NCBI GenBank assembly: GCA_903903715.1
Contig: CAIUZX010000453.1
Coordinates: 1 to 14,181, forward strand
Direction of reading: 5' to 3'
Origin: an uncultured Caulobacterales bacterium
Lineage (GTDB): Bacteria; Pseudomonadota; Alphaproteobacteria; Caulobacterales; Caulobacteraceae
Length of the DNA: 14,181 nucleotides
Made by a program: the position numbers and the translations under genes. Below are positions 6,032 to 11,930 of this stretch, one piece after another (the stretch's first letter is position 1; every line of letters begins with the position of its first letter). The notes under the pieces are model-generated. The model saw nothing but the letters and a program-made list of their open reading frames with translations. It did not search any database and was not told where the DNA came from.

Positions 6032-7384
6032 ATGGCTTCGGCCGCAGAACAGCTCGCCGCAAATATGAACGTGGGCGCCTTCGCGCGCGCCACGGAGCTC
6101 CACAAGCGCCTCTGGTTCACCCTTGGCGCGCTGATCATGTACCGGCTCGGGACCTTCATTCCGATTCCGGGGATCGATCTGGCGCATTTCGAGGCTGCGT
6201 TCTCGGGTCAGTCCAAGGGCATCCTGGGCATGTTCAACATGTTCTCAGGCGGCGCCGTGCAGCGCATGGCGATCTTCTCCTTGAACGTGATGCCCTACAT
6301 CTCCGCGTCGATCATCGTACAGCTCATGGGCACCATCTATGGGCCCTGGGAAAAGCTGCGCAAGGAAGGCGGGGAGGCGGGTCGCAAGACCCTCAACCAA
6401 TACACCCGCTATCTCGCCGTGTTCCTGGCGCTGGTGCAGTCCTTCGGCATCGCCATCGGCCTGCAGAACAGCCCGGGCCTCGTCGACCACCCCGGCGTGT
6501 TCTTCATCCTGTCGACTATGGCGACGCTCTCCGGCGGGACCCTGTTCCTGATGTGGCTGGGTGAGCAGATCACCAGCCGCGGTGTGGGCAACGGCGTGTC
6601 CCTCATCATCTTCGCAGGCATTGTGGCCGCGCTGCCCCGGTCCGTTTGGCAGCTCCTGTCCCTGACCCGCACCGGCAGCATGAATCCCGCCGTGTTGCTC
6701 GGCATCATGGTCATGGCCGTCGCGGTTGTTCTGTTCATCGTGTTCATGGAGCGGTCCCAGCGCCGCCTGCTGGTGCAGTATCCCAAGCGCCAGCAGGGCA
6801 ACCGGATGTACGGAGGAGACTCGAGCTTCCTGCCGCTCAAGATCAACACGCCGGGGGTTATCCCGCCGATCTTCGCGTCCAGCCTCCTCCTGCTTCCGAC
6901 GACGGTGCTGGGCTTCCTCAGCCAGGCCAATCTGCCGACCTGGCTCCAGTGGATGCCGCTGGCCGTGGGCCAACTCCAGCATGGCCAGCCGGCCTTCATG
7001 CTGTTGTACGGATTCCTGATCGTCTTCTTCGCATTCTTCTACACGTCGATCGTCTTCAATCCGGATGACACGGCGGAGAACCTGCGCAAGTACGGCGGCT
7101 TCCTTCCGGGCTACCCGCCTGGCAAGCGGACGGCGGCTTATCTCGACTATGTGCTGACCCGTCTGACAGTCATCGGCGCGGCCTACATTACAGTGGTCTG
7201 TCTCTTGCCTGAGGCGCTGTCCGGAGCGGTTGGACCGTCGATCTATCTGGGCGGTACGTCGATCTTGATCGTGGTCACGGTGACCATGGACACGGTCGCG
7301 CAGATCCAGTCTCATCTTCTGGCCCATCAATATGAGGGTCTGATCCGAAAGTCGAAGTTGCGCGGCGGCGCCAGAGCCCGCTAA
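6032..7384 (+). CDS. secY: Protein translocase channel subunit SecY
   Basis: SecY is the inner-membrane pore of the general secretion pathway, working with SecE, SecG and SecA or with ribosomes and SRP. The 450-residue product has about ten hydrophobic segments and the family N-terminal pattern LWFTLGALIMYRLGTFIPIPG (residues 28-48). The plug/second-helix region MFNMFSGGAVQRMAIFSLNV (67-86) is also present. The conserved SARGIGNG-like cytoplasmic loop appears as TSRGVGNGVSLIIFAG, and the large C-terminal loop has GGFLPGYPPGKRTAAYLD. Length is typical. Its position after rplO is the universal spc arrangement. Downstream, adk rather than rpmJ follows, separated by 72 nt that include an 8-bp hairpin. 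Confidence 0.98.
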   Translation: MASAAEQLAANMNVGAFARATELHKRLWFTLGALIMYRLGTFIPIPGIDLAHFEAAFSGQSKGILGMFNMFSGGAVQRMAIFSLNVMPYISASIIVQLMGTIYGPWEKLRKEGGEAGRKTLNQYTRYLAVFLALVQSFGIAIGLQNSPGLVDHPGVFFILSTMATLSGGTLFLMWLGEQITSRGVGNGVSLIIFAGIVAALPRSVWQLLSLTRTGSMNPAVLLGIMVMAVAVVLFIVFMERSQRRLLVQYPKRQQGNRMYGGDSSFLPLKINTPGVIPPIFASSLLLLPTTVLGFLSQANLPTWLQWMPLAVGQLQHGQPAFMLLYGFLIVFFAFFYTSIVFNPDDTAENLRKYGGFLPGYPPGKRTAAYLDYVLTRLTVIGAAYITVVCLLPEALSGAVGPSIYLGGTSILIVVTVTMDTVAQIQSHLLAHQYEGLIRKSKLRGGARAR

Positions 7385-7396
7385 GCAAGGGCCGAC

Positions 7397-7418
7397 TCGG
7401 CGCAGGTGACTGCGCCGA
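7397..7418 (+). other. Perfect 8-bp stem-loop between secY and adk
   Basis: TCGGCGCA (7397-7404) and TGCGCCGA (7411-7418) are exact reverse complements around a six-base loop, GGTGAC. No T tract follows, so it is not a canonical terminator. It lies 12 bases after the secY stop and may be an mRNA-stability or processing element separating secY from adk. Function is inferred. Confidence 0.45.
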
Positions 7419-7456
7419 TGGCTGCAAAGGCCTGAAATCGGGGCTGGGGAGACGCC

Positions 7457-8023
7457 ATGAACCTTATCCTGTTTGGACCGCCCGCGGCGGGCAAAGGCAC
7501 CCAGGCCAAGCGTCTGGTCGACAAGCGCGGCATGGTCCAACTGTCGACCGGCGACATGCTGCGGGCGGCGCGCAGTTCCGGCTCCGAGCTCGGCAAGCGC
7601 GTGTCCGGCATCATGGACCGGGGAGAACTCGTGTCCGATGAGATCGTGATCGCCCTGATCGAGGAGCGCCTGCCCGAAACCGAATCGGCTGGCGGCGCCA
7701 TCTTCGACGGCTTCCCTCGCACGGTCGCCCAGGCCGAAGCCCTCGACCGCCTCCTCGACGGCCGTGGCGCCAAGATCGATCTGGTGATTCGTTTGAAAGT
7801 GGATCCCGAAGCTTTGCTCGGCAGAATCGCTGCGCGATTCGCGGCGGAGGGCAGGGCGGATGACAATCCTGAAGCCTACAAGGTGCGTCTTGACGCCTAC
7901 ATGACCCAGACTGCCCCCCTGCTGCCTTACTACGAAGGGCAGGGCAAACTGGTGGAAGTGGACGGCATGGCGGATATCGAGGCGGTCGCGGCGTCTATAG
8001 ACGCGGCTCTTGCGAGGCTCTGA
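7457..8023 (+). CDS. adk: Adenylate kinase, short (LID-less) type
   Basis: Adenylate kinase interconverts ATP + AMP and 2 ADP in the cytoplasm and balances adenylate pools. The 188-residue product begins MNLILFGPPAAGKGT. The P-loop covers residues 7-15 with Lys13, and the third glycine position (E. coli Gly10) is Ala10 here. Other signatures are STGDMLRAA (30-38), the AMP-binding FDGFPRT (83-89) with Arg88, and a very short lid segment GRADDNPEAYKVRLDAY (132-148). The roughly 27-residue LID domain of long forms such as E. coli Adk (214 aa) is missing. That is a known alphaproteobacterial variant. The ATG has a GGGGAGA binding site. secY-adk-rpsM is a common bacterial order. Confidence 0.97.
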   Translation: MNLILFGPPAAGKGTQAKRLVDKRGMVQLSTGDMLRAARSSGSELGKRVSGIMDRGELVSDEIVIALIEERLPETESAGGAIFDGFPRTVAQAEALDRLLDGRGAKIDLVIRLKVDPEALLGRIAARFAAEGRADDNPEAYKVRLDAYMTQTAPLLPYYEGQGKLVEVDGMADIEAVAASIDAALARL

Positions 8024-8036
8024 TCAGTAGAACGCC

Positions 8037-8051
8037 CCACCGAATAGGTGG
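8037..8051 (+). other. Small inverted repeat after adk (weak terminator candidate)
   Basis: CCACC (8037-8041) and GGTGG (8047-8051) can pair around the five-base loop GAATA, starting 14 nt after the adk stop. The downstream sequence ACAATTCTTTA is T-rich but not a clean T run, and the stem is only five base pairs. It could be a weak terminator ahead of the alpha-operon promoter or simply chance. Confidence 0.25.
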
Positions 8052-8070
8052 ACAATTCTTTAGGAATTTC
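8052..8070 (+). promoter_or_regulatory. AT-rich UP-element-like stretch upstream of the rpsM promoter
   Basis: ACAATTCTTTAGGAATTTC is strikingly AT-rich within a GC-rich genome. It lies 12 bases upstream of the -35 hexamer, roughly -64 to -46 relative to the predicted start site. This is where UP elements bind the RNA polymerase alpha C-terminal domain. It also contains a 5-bp inverted repeat, AATTC and GAATT. The assignment rests on base composition and position only. Confidence 0.4.
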
Positions 8071-8081
8071 AGCGTCGGGCA

Positions 8082-8109
8082 TTGACGCCCGCCGATGGAT
8101 CCTTATAAC
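8082..8109 (+). promoter_or_regulatory. Predicted housekeeping promoter of the rpsM-rpsK-rpoA-rplQ (alpha) operon
   Basis: The -35 hexamer TTGACG (8082-8087) and -10 hexamer TATAAC (8104-8109) are separated by 16 bp. With flanking bases the match is TTGACGC, 13 bases, then CTTATAAC. This fits the Caulobacter sigma-73 consensus as I recall it (TTGACGS, 10-14 bases, GCTANAWC) at all fixed -35 positions and most -10 positions. Transcription should start near 8115-8117, leaving a leader of about 100 nt before rpsM. An AT-rich element lies just upstream. Confidence 0.7.
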
Positions 8110-8119
8110 GGGGCGCTTC

Positions 8120-8202
8120 CGCGAAAAGGCGCAGCGATTGCGCCGGCTTTCTCTGCCCCCTGGCGGGGCGGAGGCGCTTTCGCGTTTTTTGTGCGCGCGC
8201 AC
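8120..8202 (+). promoter_or_regulatory. Structured 5' leader of the alpha operon: predicted three-way junction, T6 run and palindrome
   Basis: Three stems can form together. P1 pairs CGCGAAA (8120-8126) with TTTCGCG (8178-8184). P2 pairs GGCGCA (8128-8133) with TGCGCC (8139-8144) around a 5-base loop. P3 pairs CTCTGCCCC (8151-8159) with GGGGCGGAG (8165-8173), nine pairs including one G-U, around loop CTGGC. P1 is followed at once by TTTTTT (8185-8190). Then comes the perfect 12-base palindrome GTGCGCGCGCAC (8191-8202), just before the rpsM Shine-Dalgarno GGAGAA (8205-8210). The arrangement suggests an attenuator or a ribosomal-protein-responsive leader. I do not recognise it as a named RNA family. 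Confidence 0.5.
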
Positions 8203-8218
8203 TTGGAGAACGACAGAC

Positions 8219-8587
8219 GTGGCCCGTATCGCAGGCGTCAATATCCCGACGAACAAGCGCGTCGAAATCGCGCTCCAGTACATTCACGGCATCGGCCCCA
8301 AGGCGGCCAAGGAGCTGATCACCAAGGTCGGCATCGAGGATAGTCGCCGGGTCAACCAGCTGACCGACGCCGAGATCCTGCAGCTGCGGGAATCGATCGA
8401 CCGTGACTACACGGTGGAAGGCGACCTTCGCCGTGAAGTGTCGATGAACATCAAGCGCCTGATGGATCTGGCGTCCTATCGCGGTCTTCGTCACCGCAAG
8501 GGCCTGCCGGTCCGCGGTCAACGCACTCACACCAACGCACGGACCCGCAAGGGCCCGGCCAAGCCGATCGCCGGCAAGAAGAAGTAG
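8219..8587 (+). CDS. rpsM: 30S ribosomal protein S13
   Basis: S13 sits in the 30S head and forms intersubunit bridges while its C-terminal tail touches P-site tRNA. The 122-residue product from the GTG start reads MARIAGVNIPTNKRVEIALQ, with the conserved IHGIGPKAAKELI helix-hairpin-helix region. It ends with the basic tail LRHRKGLPVRGQRTHTNARTRKGPAKP. The open frame reaches back to 8048, but those 57 codons match nothing in S13, and the GTG at 8219 has GGAGAA eight bases upstream. It is the first gene of the alpha cluster, preceded by a promoter and structured leader. Confidence 0.97.
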   Translation: MARIAGVNIPTNKRVEIALQYIHGIGPKAAKELITKVGIEDSRRVNQLTDAEILQLRESIDRDYTVEGDLRREVSMNIKRLMDLASYRGLRHRKGLPVRGQRTHTNARTRKGPAKPIAGKKK

Positions 8588-8599
8588 GGCTCAAGCTCC

Positions 8600-8989
8600 A
8601 TGGCCAAGGAACCAGCACGCGTTAAAAAGCGCGAGCGTAAAAACATCACTTCGGGCGTCGCTCACGTGAACGCCTCGTTCAACAACACCATGGTGACCAT
8701 CACCGACGCGCAAGGGAACACGATTTCCTGGTCGTCGGCGGGCGCGATGGGGTTCAAGGGGTCGCGTAAGTCGACTCCTTACGCCGCCCAGATGGCCGCT
8801 GAAGACGCGGGCCGCAAGGCTATGGAACACGGCGTGAAGACTCTCGAAGTGAATGTCGCCGGCCCGGGTTCGGGTCGGGAATCGGCGCTCCGGGCCCTTC
8901 AGTCGGTCGGGTTCACGATCACGACGATTCGTGATGTGACACCCATTCCGCACAATGGCTGCCGACCGCCCAAGCGCCGTCGCGTCTAA
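8600..8989 (+). CDS. rpsK: 30S ribosomal protein S11
   Basis: S11 is part of the 30S platform near the mRNA exit and E site. The 129-residue product contains the signature GVAHVNASFNNTMVTITDAQ, then GFKGSRKSTPYAAQMAAEDA. The C-terminal IRDVTPIPHNGCRPPKRRRV carries the conserved HNGCR motif, whose Asn is an isoaspartate site in E. coli S11. It begins 12 nt after rpsM with only a weak binding site (AGGG just after the rpsM stop), so coupling is likely. In E. coli rpsD would follow; here rpoA follows directly. Confidence 0.98.
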   Translation: MAKEPARVKKRERKNITSGVAHVNASFNNTMVTITDAQGNTISWSSAGAMGFKGSRKSTPYAAQMAAEDAGRKAMEHGVKTLEVNVAGPGSGRESALRALQSVGFTITTIRDVTPIPHNGCRPPKRRRV

Positions 8990-9014
8990 AGCCGACTTCT
9001 CCCAATTCGCCGCT

Positions 9015-9048
9015 GGCGCACTGACGGGCCCCCTCCCGCAGAAGCGCC
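9015..9048 (+). other. Imperfect hairpin in the rpsK-rpoA gap
   Basis: An outer stem GGCGC/GCGCC (9015-9019 with 9044-9048) and an inner stem CGGG/CCCG (9025-9028 with 9035-9038) flank a symmetric five-by-five internal loop, capped by a six-base loop. It occupies the middle of the 87-nt gap before rpoA. Stability and function are uncertain. In a GC-rich genome such pairs arise easily. Confidence 0.2.
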
Positions 9049-9076
9049 GCAGCCCCGTACGAGAGACAGGACCGTC

Positions 9077-10093
9077 GTGATCGAAAGAAACTGGCAAGAG
9101 CTTATCCGTCCTGAAAAGCCGCTCATCGAAGCTGGCGGAGACGGCGCCCGGAAGGCGCGTATGATTGCAGAGCCGCTCGAGCGCGGCTTTGGCGTCACCC
9201 TGGGCAATTCGCTGCGCCGGGTGCTGCTGTCGTCCCTGCAGGGCGCGGCGGTGACCGCTGTCCAGATCGATGGCGTCGTGCATGAATTCTCGTCGATGGA
9301 AGGCGTTCGCGAGGACGTCGTCGACGTGATCTTGAACATCAAGCAACTGGCCCTGCGAATGCATGCCGAAGGCCCGAAGCGCATGACCCTGCGCGCCACC
9401 GGTCCTGGGCCGGTCACGGCGGGCATGATCGATGCGCCGTCGGACATCGACATTCTGAATAAGGATCACGTCCTCTGCACCCTCGACGAGGGCGCGCAGG
9501 TGCGGATCGAATTCATCGTCCAGACTGGCAAGGGTTATGTTCCTGCCGAGCGGAATCGCCCGGAAGACGCGCCGATCGGCTTGATCGCCATCGACGCGCT
9601 CTACAGCCCGGTCAAGCGGGTGGCCTATCGCGTTGAGCCGACCCGTCAGGGCCAGAGCCTCGACTACGACAAGTTGATCCTCGAAGTGGAAACCAACGGC
9701 GCTGTGACGCCTGTCGATGCGGTCGCCTATGCGGCGCGCATCCTGCAGGACCAGTTGCGGATTTTCATCACCTTCGAAGAGCCGCAGCGCAAGGGTCCGG
9801 ACGAAGCGAAGCCGGAGCTGCCCTTCAACCCTGCGCTCCTCAAGAAGGTCGACGAGCTGGAACTGTCTGTCCGTTCGGCAAACTGCCTGAAGAACGACAA
9901 TATCGTCTACATCGGCGACCTCATTCAGAAGACCGAAGCCGAAATGCTTCGCACGCCGAACTTCGGCCGGAAGTCGCTGAACGAGATCAAGGAAGTCCTG
10001 TCGGGCATGGGTCTGCATCTGGGAATGGATGTGCCCAACTGGCCGCCGGAAAATATCGAAGATCTGGCTCGGAAGTTCGAAGACCAGATTTAA
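9077..10093 (+). CDS. rpoA: DNA-directed RNA polymerase subunit alpha
   Basis: The alpha subunit dimerises to start RNA polymerase assembly, and its C-terminal domain contacts UP elements and activators. The 338-residue product begins with GTG and reads MIERNWQELIRPEKP. The N-terminal dimerisation domain (about 1-235) includes LERGFGVTLGNSLRRVLLSS (34-53). A linker around 236-250 leads to the C-terminal domain with LSVRSANCLKNDNI (263-276), where Arg266 matches the DNA-contacting Arg265 of E. coli. It is followed by the helix-hairpin-helix segment TPNFGRKSLNEIKEVL. An AGGA motif lies six bases ahead of the GTG. Its place between rpsK and rplQ is the classical alpha operon. Confidence 0.98.
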   Translation: MIERNWQELIRPEKPLIEAGGDGARKARMIAEPLERGFGVTLGNSLRRVLLSSLQGAAVTAVQIDGVVHEFSSMEGVREDVVDVILNIKQLALRMHAEGPKRMTLRATGPGPVTAGMIDAPSDIDILNKDHVLCTLDEGAQVRIEFIVQTGKGYVPAERNRPEDAPIGLIAIDALYSPVKRVAYRVEPTRQGQSLDYDKLILEVETNGAVTPVDAVAYAARILQDQLRIFITFEEPQRKGPDEAKPELPFNPALLKKVDELELSVRSANCLKNDNIVYIGDLIQKTEAEMLRTPNFGRKSLNEIKEVLSGMGLHLGMDVPNWPPENIEDLARKFEDQI

Positions 10094-10106
10094 CCCGTCT
10101 ACCATC

Positions 10107-10126
10107 GGCCCGTCGCGAGACGGCCC
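10107..10126 (+). other. GNRA-tetraloop hairpin between rpoA and rplQ
   Basis: CCGTC (10110-10114) and GACGG (10119-10123) pair around the tetraloop GCGA, a GNRA-type loop. Two more GC pairs lie beyond a single C-C mismatch. It sits in the 54-nt gap about 20 bases upstream of the rplQ start. GNRA loops stabilise RNA hairpins, so this may separate or stabilise the rpoA and rplQ parts of the message. Function is inferred. Confidence 0.35.
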
Positions 10127-10147
10127 GAACCTTTCGGAGAGTGTCTC

Positions 10148-10561
10148 ATGCGTCACGGCGTCGCGCACCGCAAGCTTGGTCGTACCTCGGCCCACCGTAC
10201 GGCCATGTTCGCCAACATGGCGGCGAGCTTGATCAAGCACGAGCAAATCGTGACCACCCTGCCAAAGGCGAAGGAGCTTCGGCCCATCGTCGAGAAGCTG
10301 GTGACGCTAGCGAAGCGCGGCGATCTGCACGCGCGGCGTCAGGCGATCAGCCATGTCCGTGACATCGAGCAGGTCGGCAAGTTGTTCGCGACCCTGGGTC
10401 CGCGGTATCAGTCGCGTCAGGGCGGGTATATCCGCGTGCTCAAGGCCGGCTATCGCTACGGCGACAACGCCCCGATGGCTGTGATTGAGTTCGTGGACCG
10501 TGACGTGTCCGAAAAGGGCAAGGACAGCGGTCCAGTGGTTGACCAGTCCTTCGAGGACTAA
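10148..10561 (+). CDS. rplQ: 50S ribosomal protein L17
   Basis: L17 lies at the exit-tunnel side of the large subunit. The 137-residue product begins MRHGVAHRKLGRTSAHRTAM and has the family pattern ANMAASLIKHEQIVTTLPKAKELRP. The middle includes KLFATLGPRYQSRQGGYIRVLKAG, and the acidic C-terminal tail (SEKGKDSGPVVDQSFED) extends past the folded core. The ATG follows a CGGAGAG binding site. It closes the alpha operon. Only a weak hairpin follows before the next gene, so read-through into the transporter gene is possible. Confidence 0.98.
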   Translation: MRHGVAHRKLGRTSAHRTAMFANMAASLIKHEQIVTTLPKAKELRPIVEKLVTLAKRGDLHARRQAISHVRDIEQVGKLFATLGPRYQSRQGGYIRVLKAGYRYGDNAPMAVIEFVDRDVSEKGKDSGPVVDQSFED

Positions 10562-10564
10562 TTC

Positions 10565-10581
10565 ACCGCTGCCTCTGCGGT
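10565..10581 (+). terminator. Weak hairpin after rplQ (possible end of alpha operon)
   Basis: ACCGC (10565-10569) and GCGGT (10577-10581) pair around a seven-base loop starting three bases after the rplQ stop. The following CGCGGTCTTGTCTTG has scattered T residues but no T run. It is the only candidate terminator between rplQ and the MFS gene, and a poor one. Confidence 0.22.
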
Positions 10582-10606
10582 CGCGGTCTTGTCTTGAGGA
10601 GACGCC

Positions 10607-11860
10607 GTGACGACTGAAGCCATGTCTGATCAGCGTCGCAAGGCTGCTGTTCCCTTTATCTTCGCCACCGCCCTCATGGATGTGCTGGCGCTTGGCGTGA
10701 TGATCCCGGTTCTGCCGAACCTGGTGAAGTCCATGGCCGGCGGGGACACTGCGCGCGCCGCGGATTACACCATGGTCTTCGCCGTCACCTGGGGCGCGAT
10801 GCAGTTCGTGGTCAGCCCGCTTCAGGGCATGCTGTCGGACCGCTTCGGGCGCAGGCCGGTTCTCCTGATTTCGGTGTTTGGCCTCGGCATTGACTACATC
10901 TTCATGGCCCTCGCGCCGACCCTCGCCTGGCTCTACGTCGGGCGCGTGATTAATGGCGTGACGTCCGCCAGCTTCTCTACCGCCAACGCCTACATCGCCG
11001 ATGTGACGGCGCCCGAGGATCGGGCCAAGGCGTTCGGCCTGATGGGCGCAGCCTGGGGCGTGGGGTTCGTGATCGGTCCGGTTATCGGGGGGCTGCTGGG
11101 ACAGATGAACCTGCGCTGGCCTTTCTACCTGTCAGCCGCGCTCGCCCTGACCAATTGGCTCTACGGCTATTTCATCCTGCCCGAGTCCCTGCCCAAGTCG
11201 CGCCGCGCGAAGACACTGAACTGGGCGAAGGCCAATCCGCTGGGATCGCTCGCGCTGTTGCGGTCAAAGCCGGGCCTGCTCGCCCTCGCGGCGGTCTATT
11301 TCCTGTTCCAGATGGCGCACAACGTGTTCCCAAGCATCTTCGTCCTGTTCGTGGGCGAGAGGTTCGGCTGGGGGCCGCGAGACGCCAGCTTCATGCTACT
11401 CGCGACGGGGTCCGCCAACATCTTCGTGCAGGCCACTCTGGTTGGTCCGGCGGTGAAGCGCCTGGGCGAGCGAGGGGCGTTGTTGATCGGTCTCGCCTCA
11501 TCGGCGGCGGGGATGATGATTTACGCCTTCGCGCCGACAGGTCCCATCTTCTATCTCGGCGTGGTCGTGGGCGCCCTCAGCGGCCTGATGAGCCCCGGGC
11601 TGCAGGGCCTGATGACCCGTCGGGTCGGGCCGTCCGAGCAGGGGCAGTTGCAGGGCGCCAACTCTGCAATGATGGGGGTCGCCGCCATTGCCGGCCCGGC
11701 CCTGTATCTCTCATTGCTCGCCTTCGCCGTGCGCAACAAGGCGACGCTGGGCCTGCCCGGCCTGCCAATTCTGGTGTCTTCGCTTCTGTGTCTGGTCGCA
11801 CTCGCCGTCGCTTGGCCGGCGGCCCGACCCGCGCCGGAGCACGAGCCTTCAGCTGCTTGA
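10607..11860 (+). CDS. MFS transporter, TetA-like DHA1 family drug/proton antiporter
   Basis: This is a major-facilitator inner-membrane transporter, probably a proton-driven exporter of small molecules; the substrate cannot be read from the sequence. The 417-residue product has about twelve hydrophobic segments. TetA-family hallmarks are LMDVLALGVMIPVLP in the first helix (23-37, Asp25), motif A GMLSDRFGRRPVLL (74-87), YVGRVINGVTSA (110-121) and motif C GFVIGPVIGGLLG (153-165). A basic stretch near 198-210 marks the central cytoplasmic loop. The GTG start has GAGGAGA four bases upstream; an ATG at 10622 is too far from it. No divergent tetR-type regulator is present, so tetracycline resistance should not be assumed. 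The gene sits 45 nt after rplQ. Confidence 0.88.
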   Translation: MTTEAMSDQRRKAAVPFIFATALMDVLALGVMIPVLPNLVKSMAGGDTARAADYTMVFAVTWGAMQFVVSPLQGMLSDRFGRRPVLLISVFGLGIDYIFMALAPTLAWLYVGRVINGVTSASFSTANAYIADVTAPEDRAKAFGLMGAAWGVGFVIGPVIGGLLGQMNLRWPFYLSAALALTNWLYGYFILPESLPKSRRAKTLNWAKANPLGSLALLRSKPGLLALAAVYFLFQMAHNVFPSIFVLFVGERFGWGPRDASFMLLATGSANIFVQATLVGPAVKRLGERGALLIGLASSAAGMMIYAFAPTGPIFYLGVVVGALSGLMSPGLQGLMTRRVGPSEQGQLQGANSAMMGVAAIAGPALYLSLLAFAVRNKATLGLPGLPILVSSLLCLVALAVAWPAARPAPEHEPSAA

Positions 11861-11930
11861 GCATGTTGAGGTTTGTGGCTGCGGAGTGGCGGTGCGTGTC
11901 ATCTTTGCGCCCCTTTGATCTGGTGGAATC

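Noticed and set aside
6245..7540. Minus-strand open frame (431 codons) opposite secY and the start of adk
   Set aside because: It is charged, repetitive-looking antisense of a membrane-protein gene, with no family resemblance.
8048..8218. N-terminal extension of rpsM or a leader peptide in the adk-rpsM gap
   Set aside because: S13 begins at MARIAGVN from the GTG at 8219 with a good Shine-Dalgarno. The upstream in-frame codons span the promoter and structured leader and match nothing in S13.
7385..8218. Missing rpmJ and infA between secY and rpsM as a deletion
   Set aside because: Their absence from this site is, to my knowledge, normal for alphaproteobacteria, where adk sits here and rpmJ is encoded elsewhere.
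8591..10246. Long minus-strand open frame (551 codons) opposite rpsK and rpoA
   Set aside because: It is the antisense shadow of two certain genes in GC-rich DNA, and the product shows no recognisable domain.
10607..11860. Tetracycline resistance gene
   Set aside because: The MFS protein has TetA-family motifs, but these are shared with many exporters. No tetR-like regulator, operator or mobile-element context is present.
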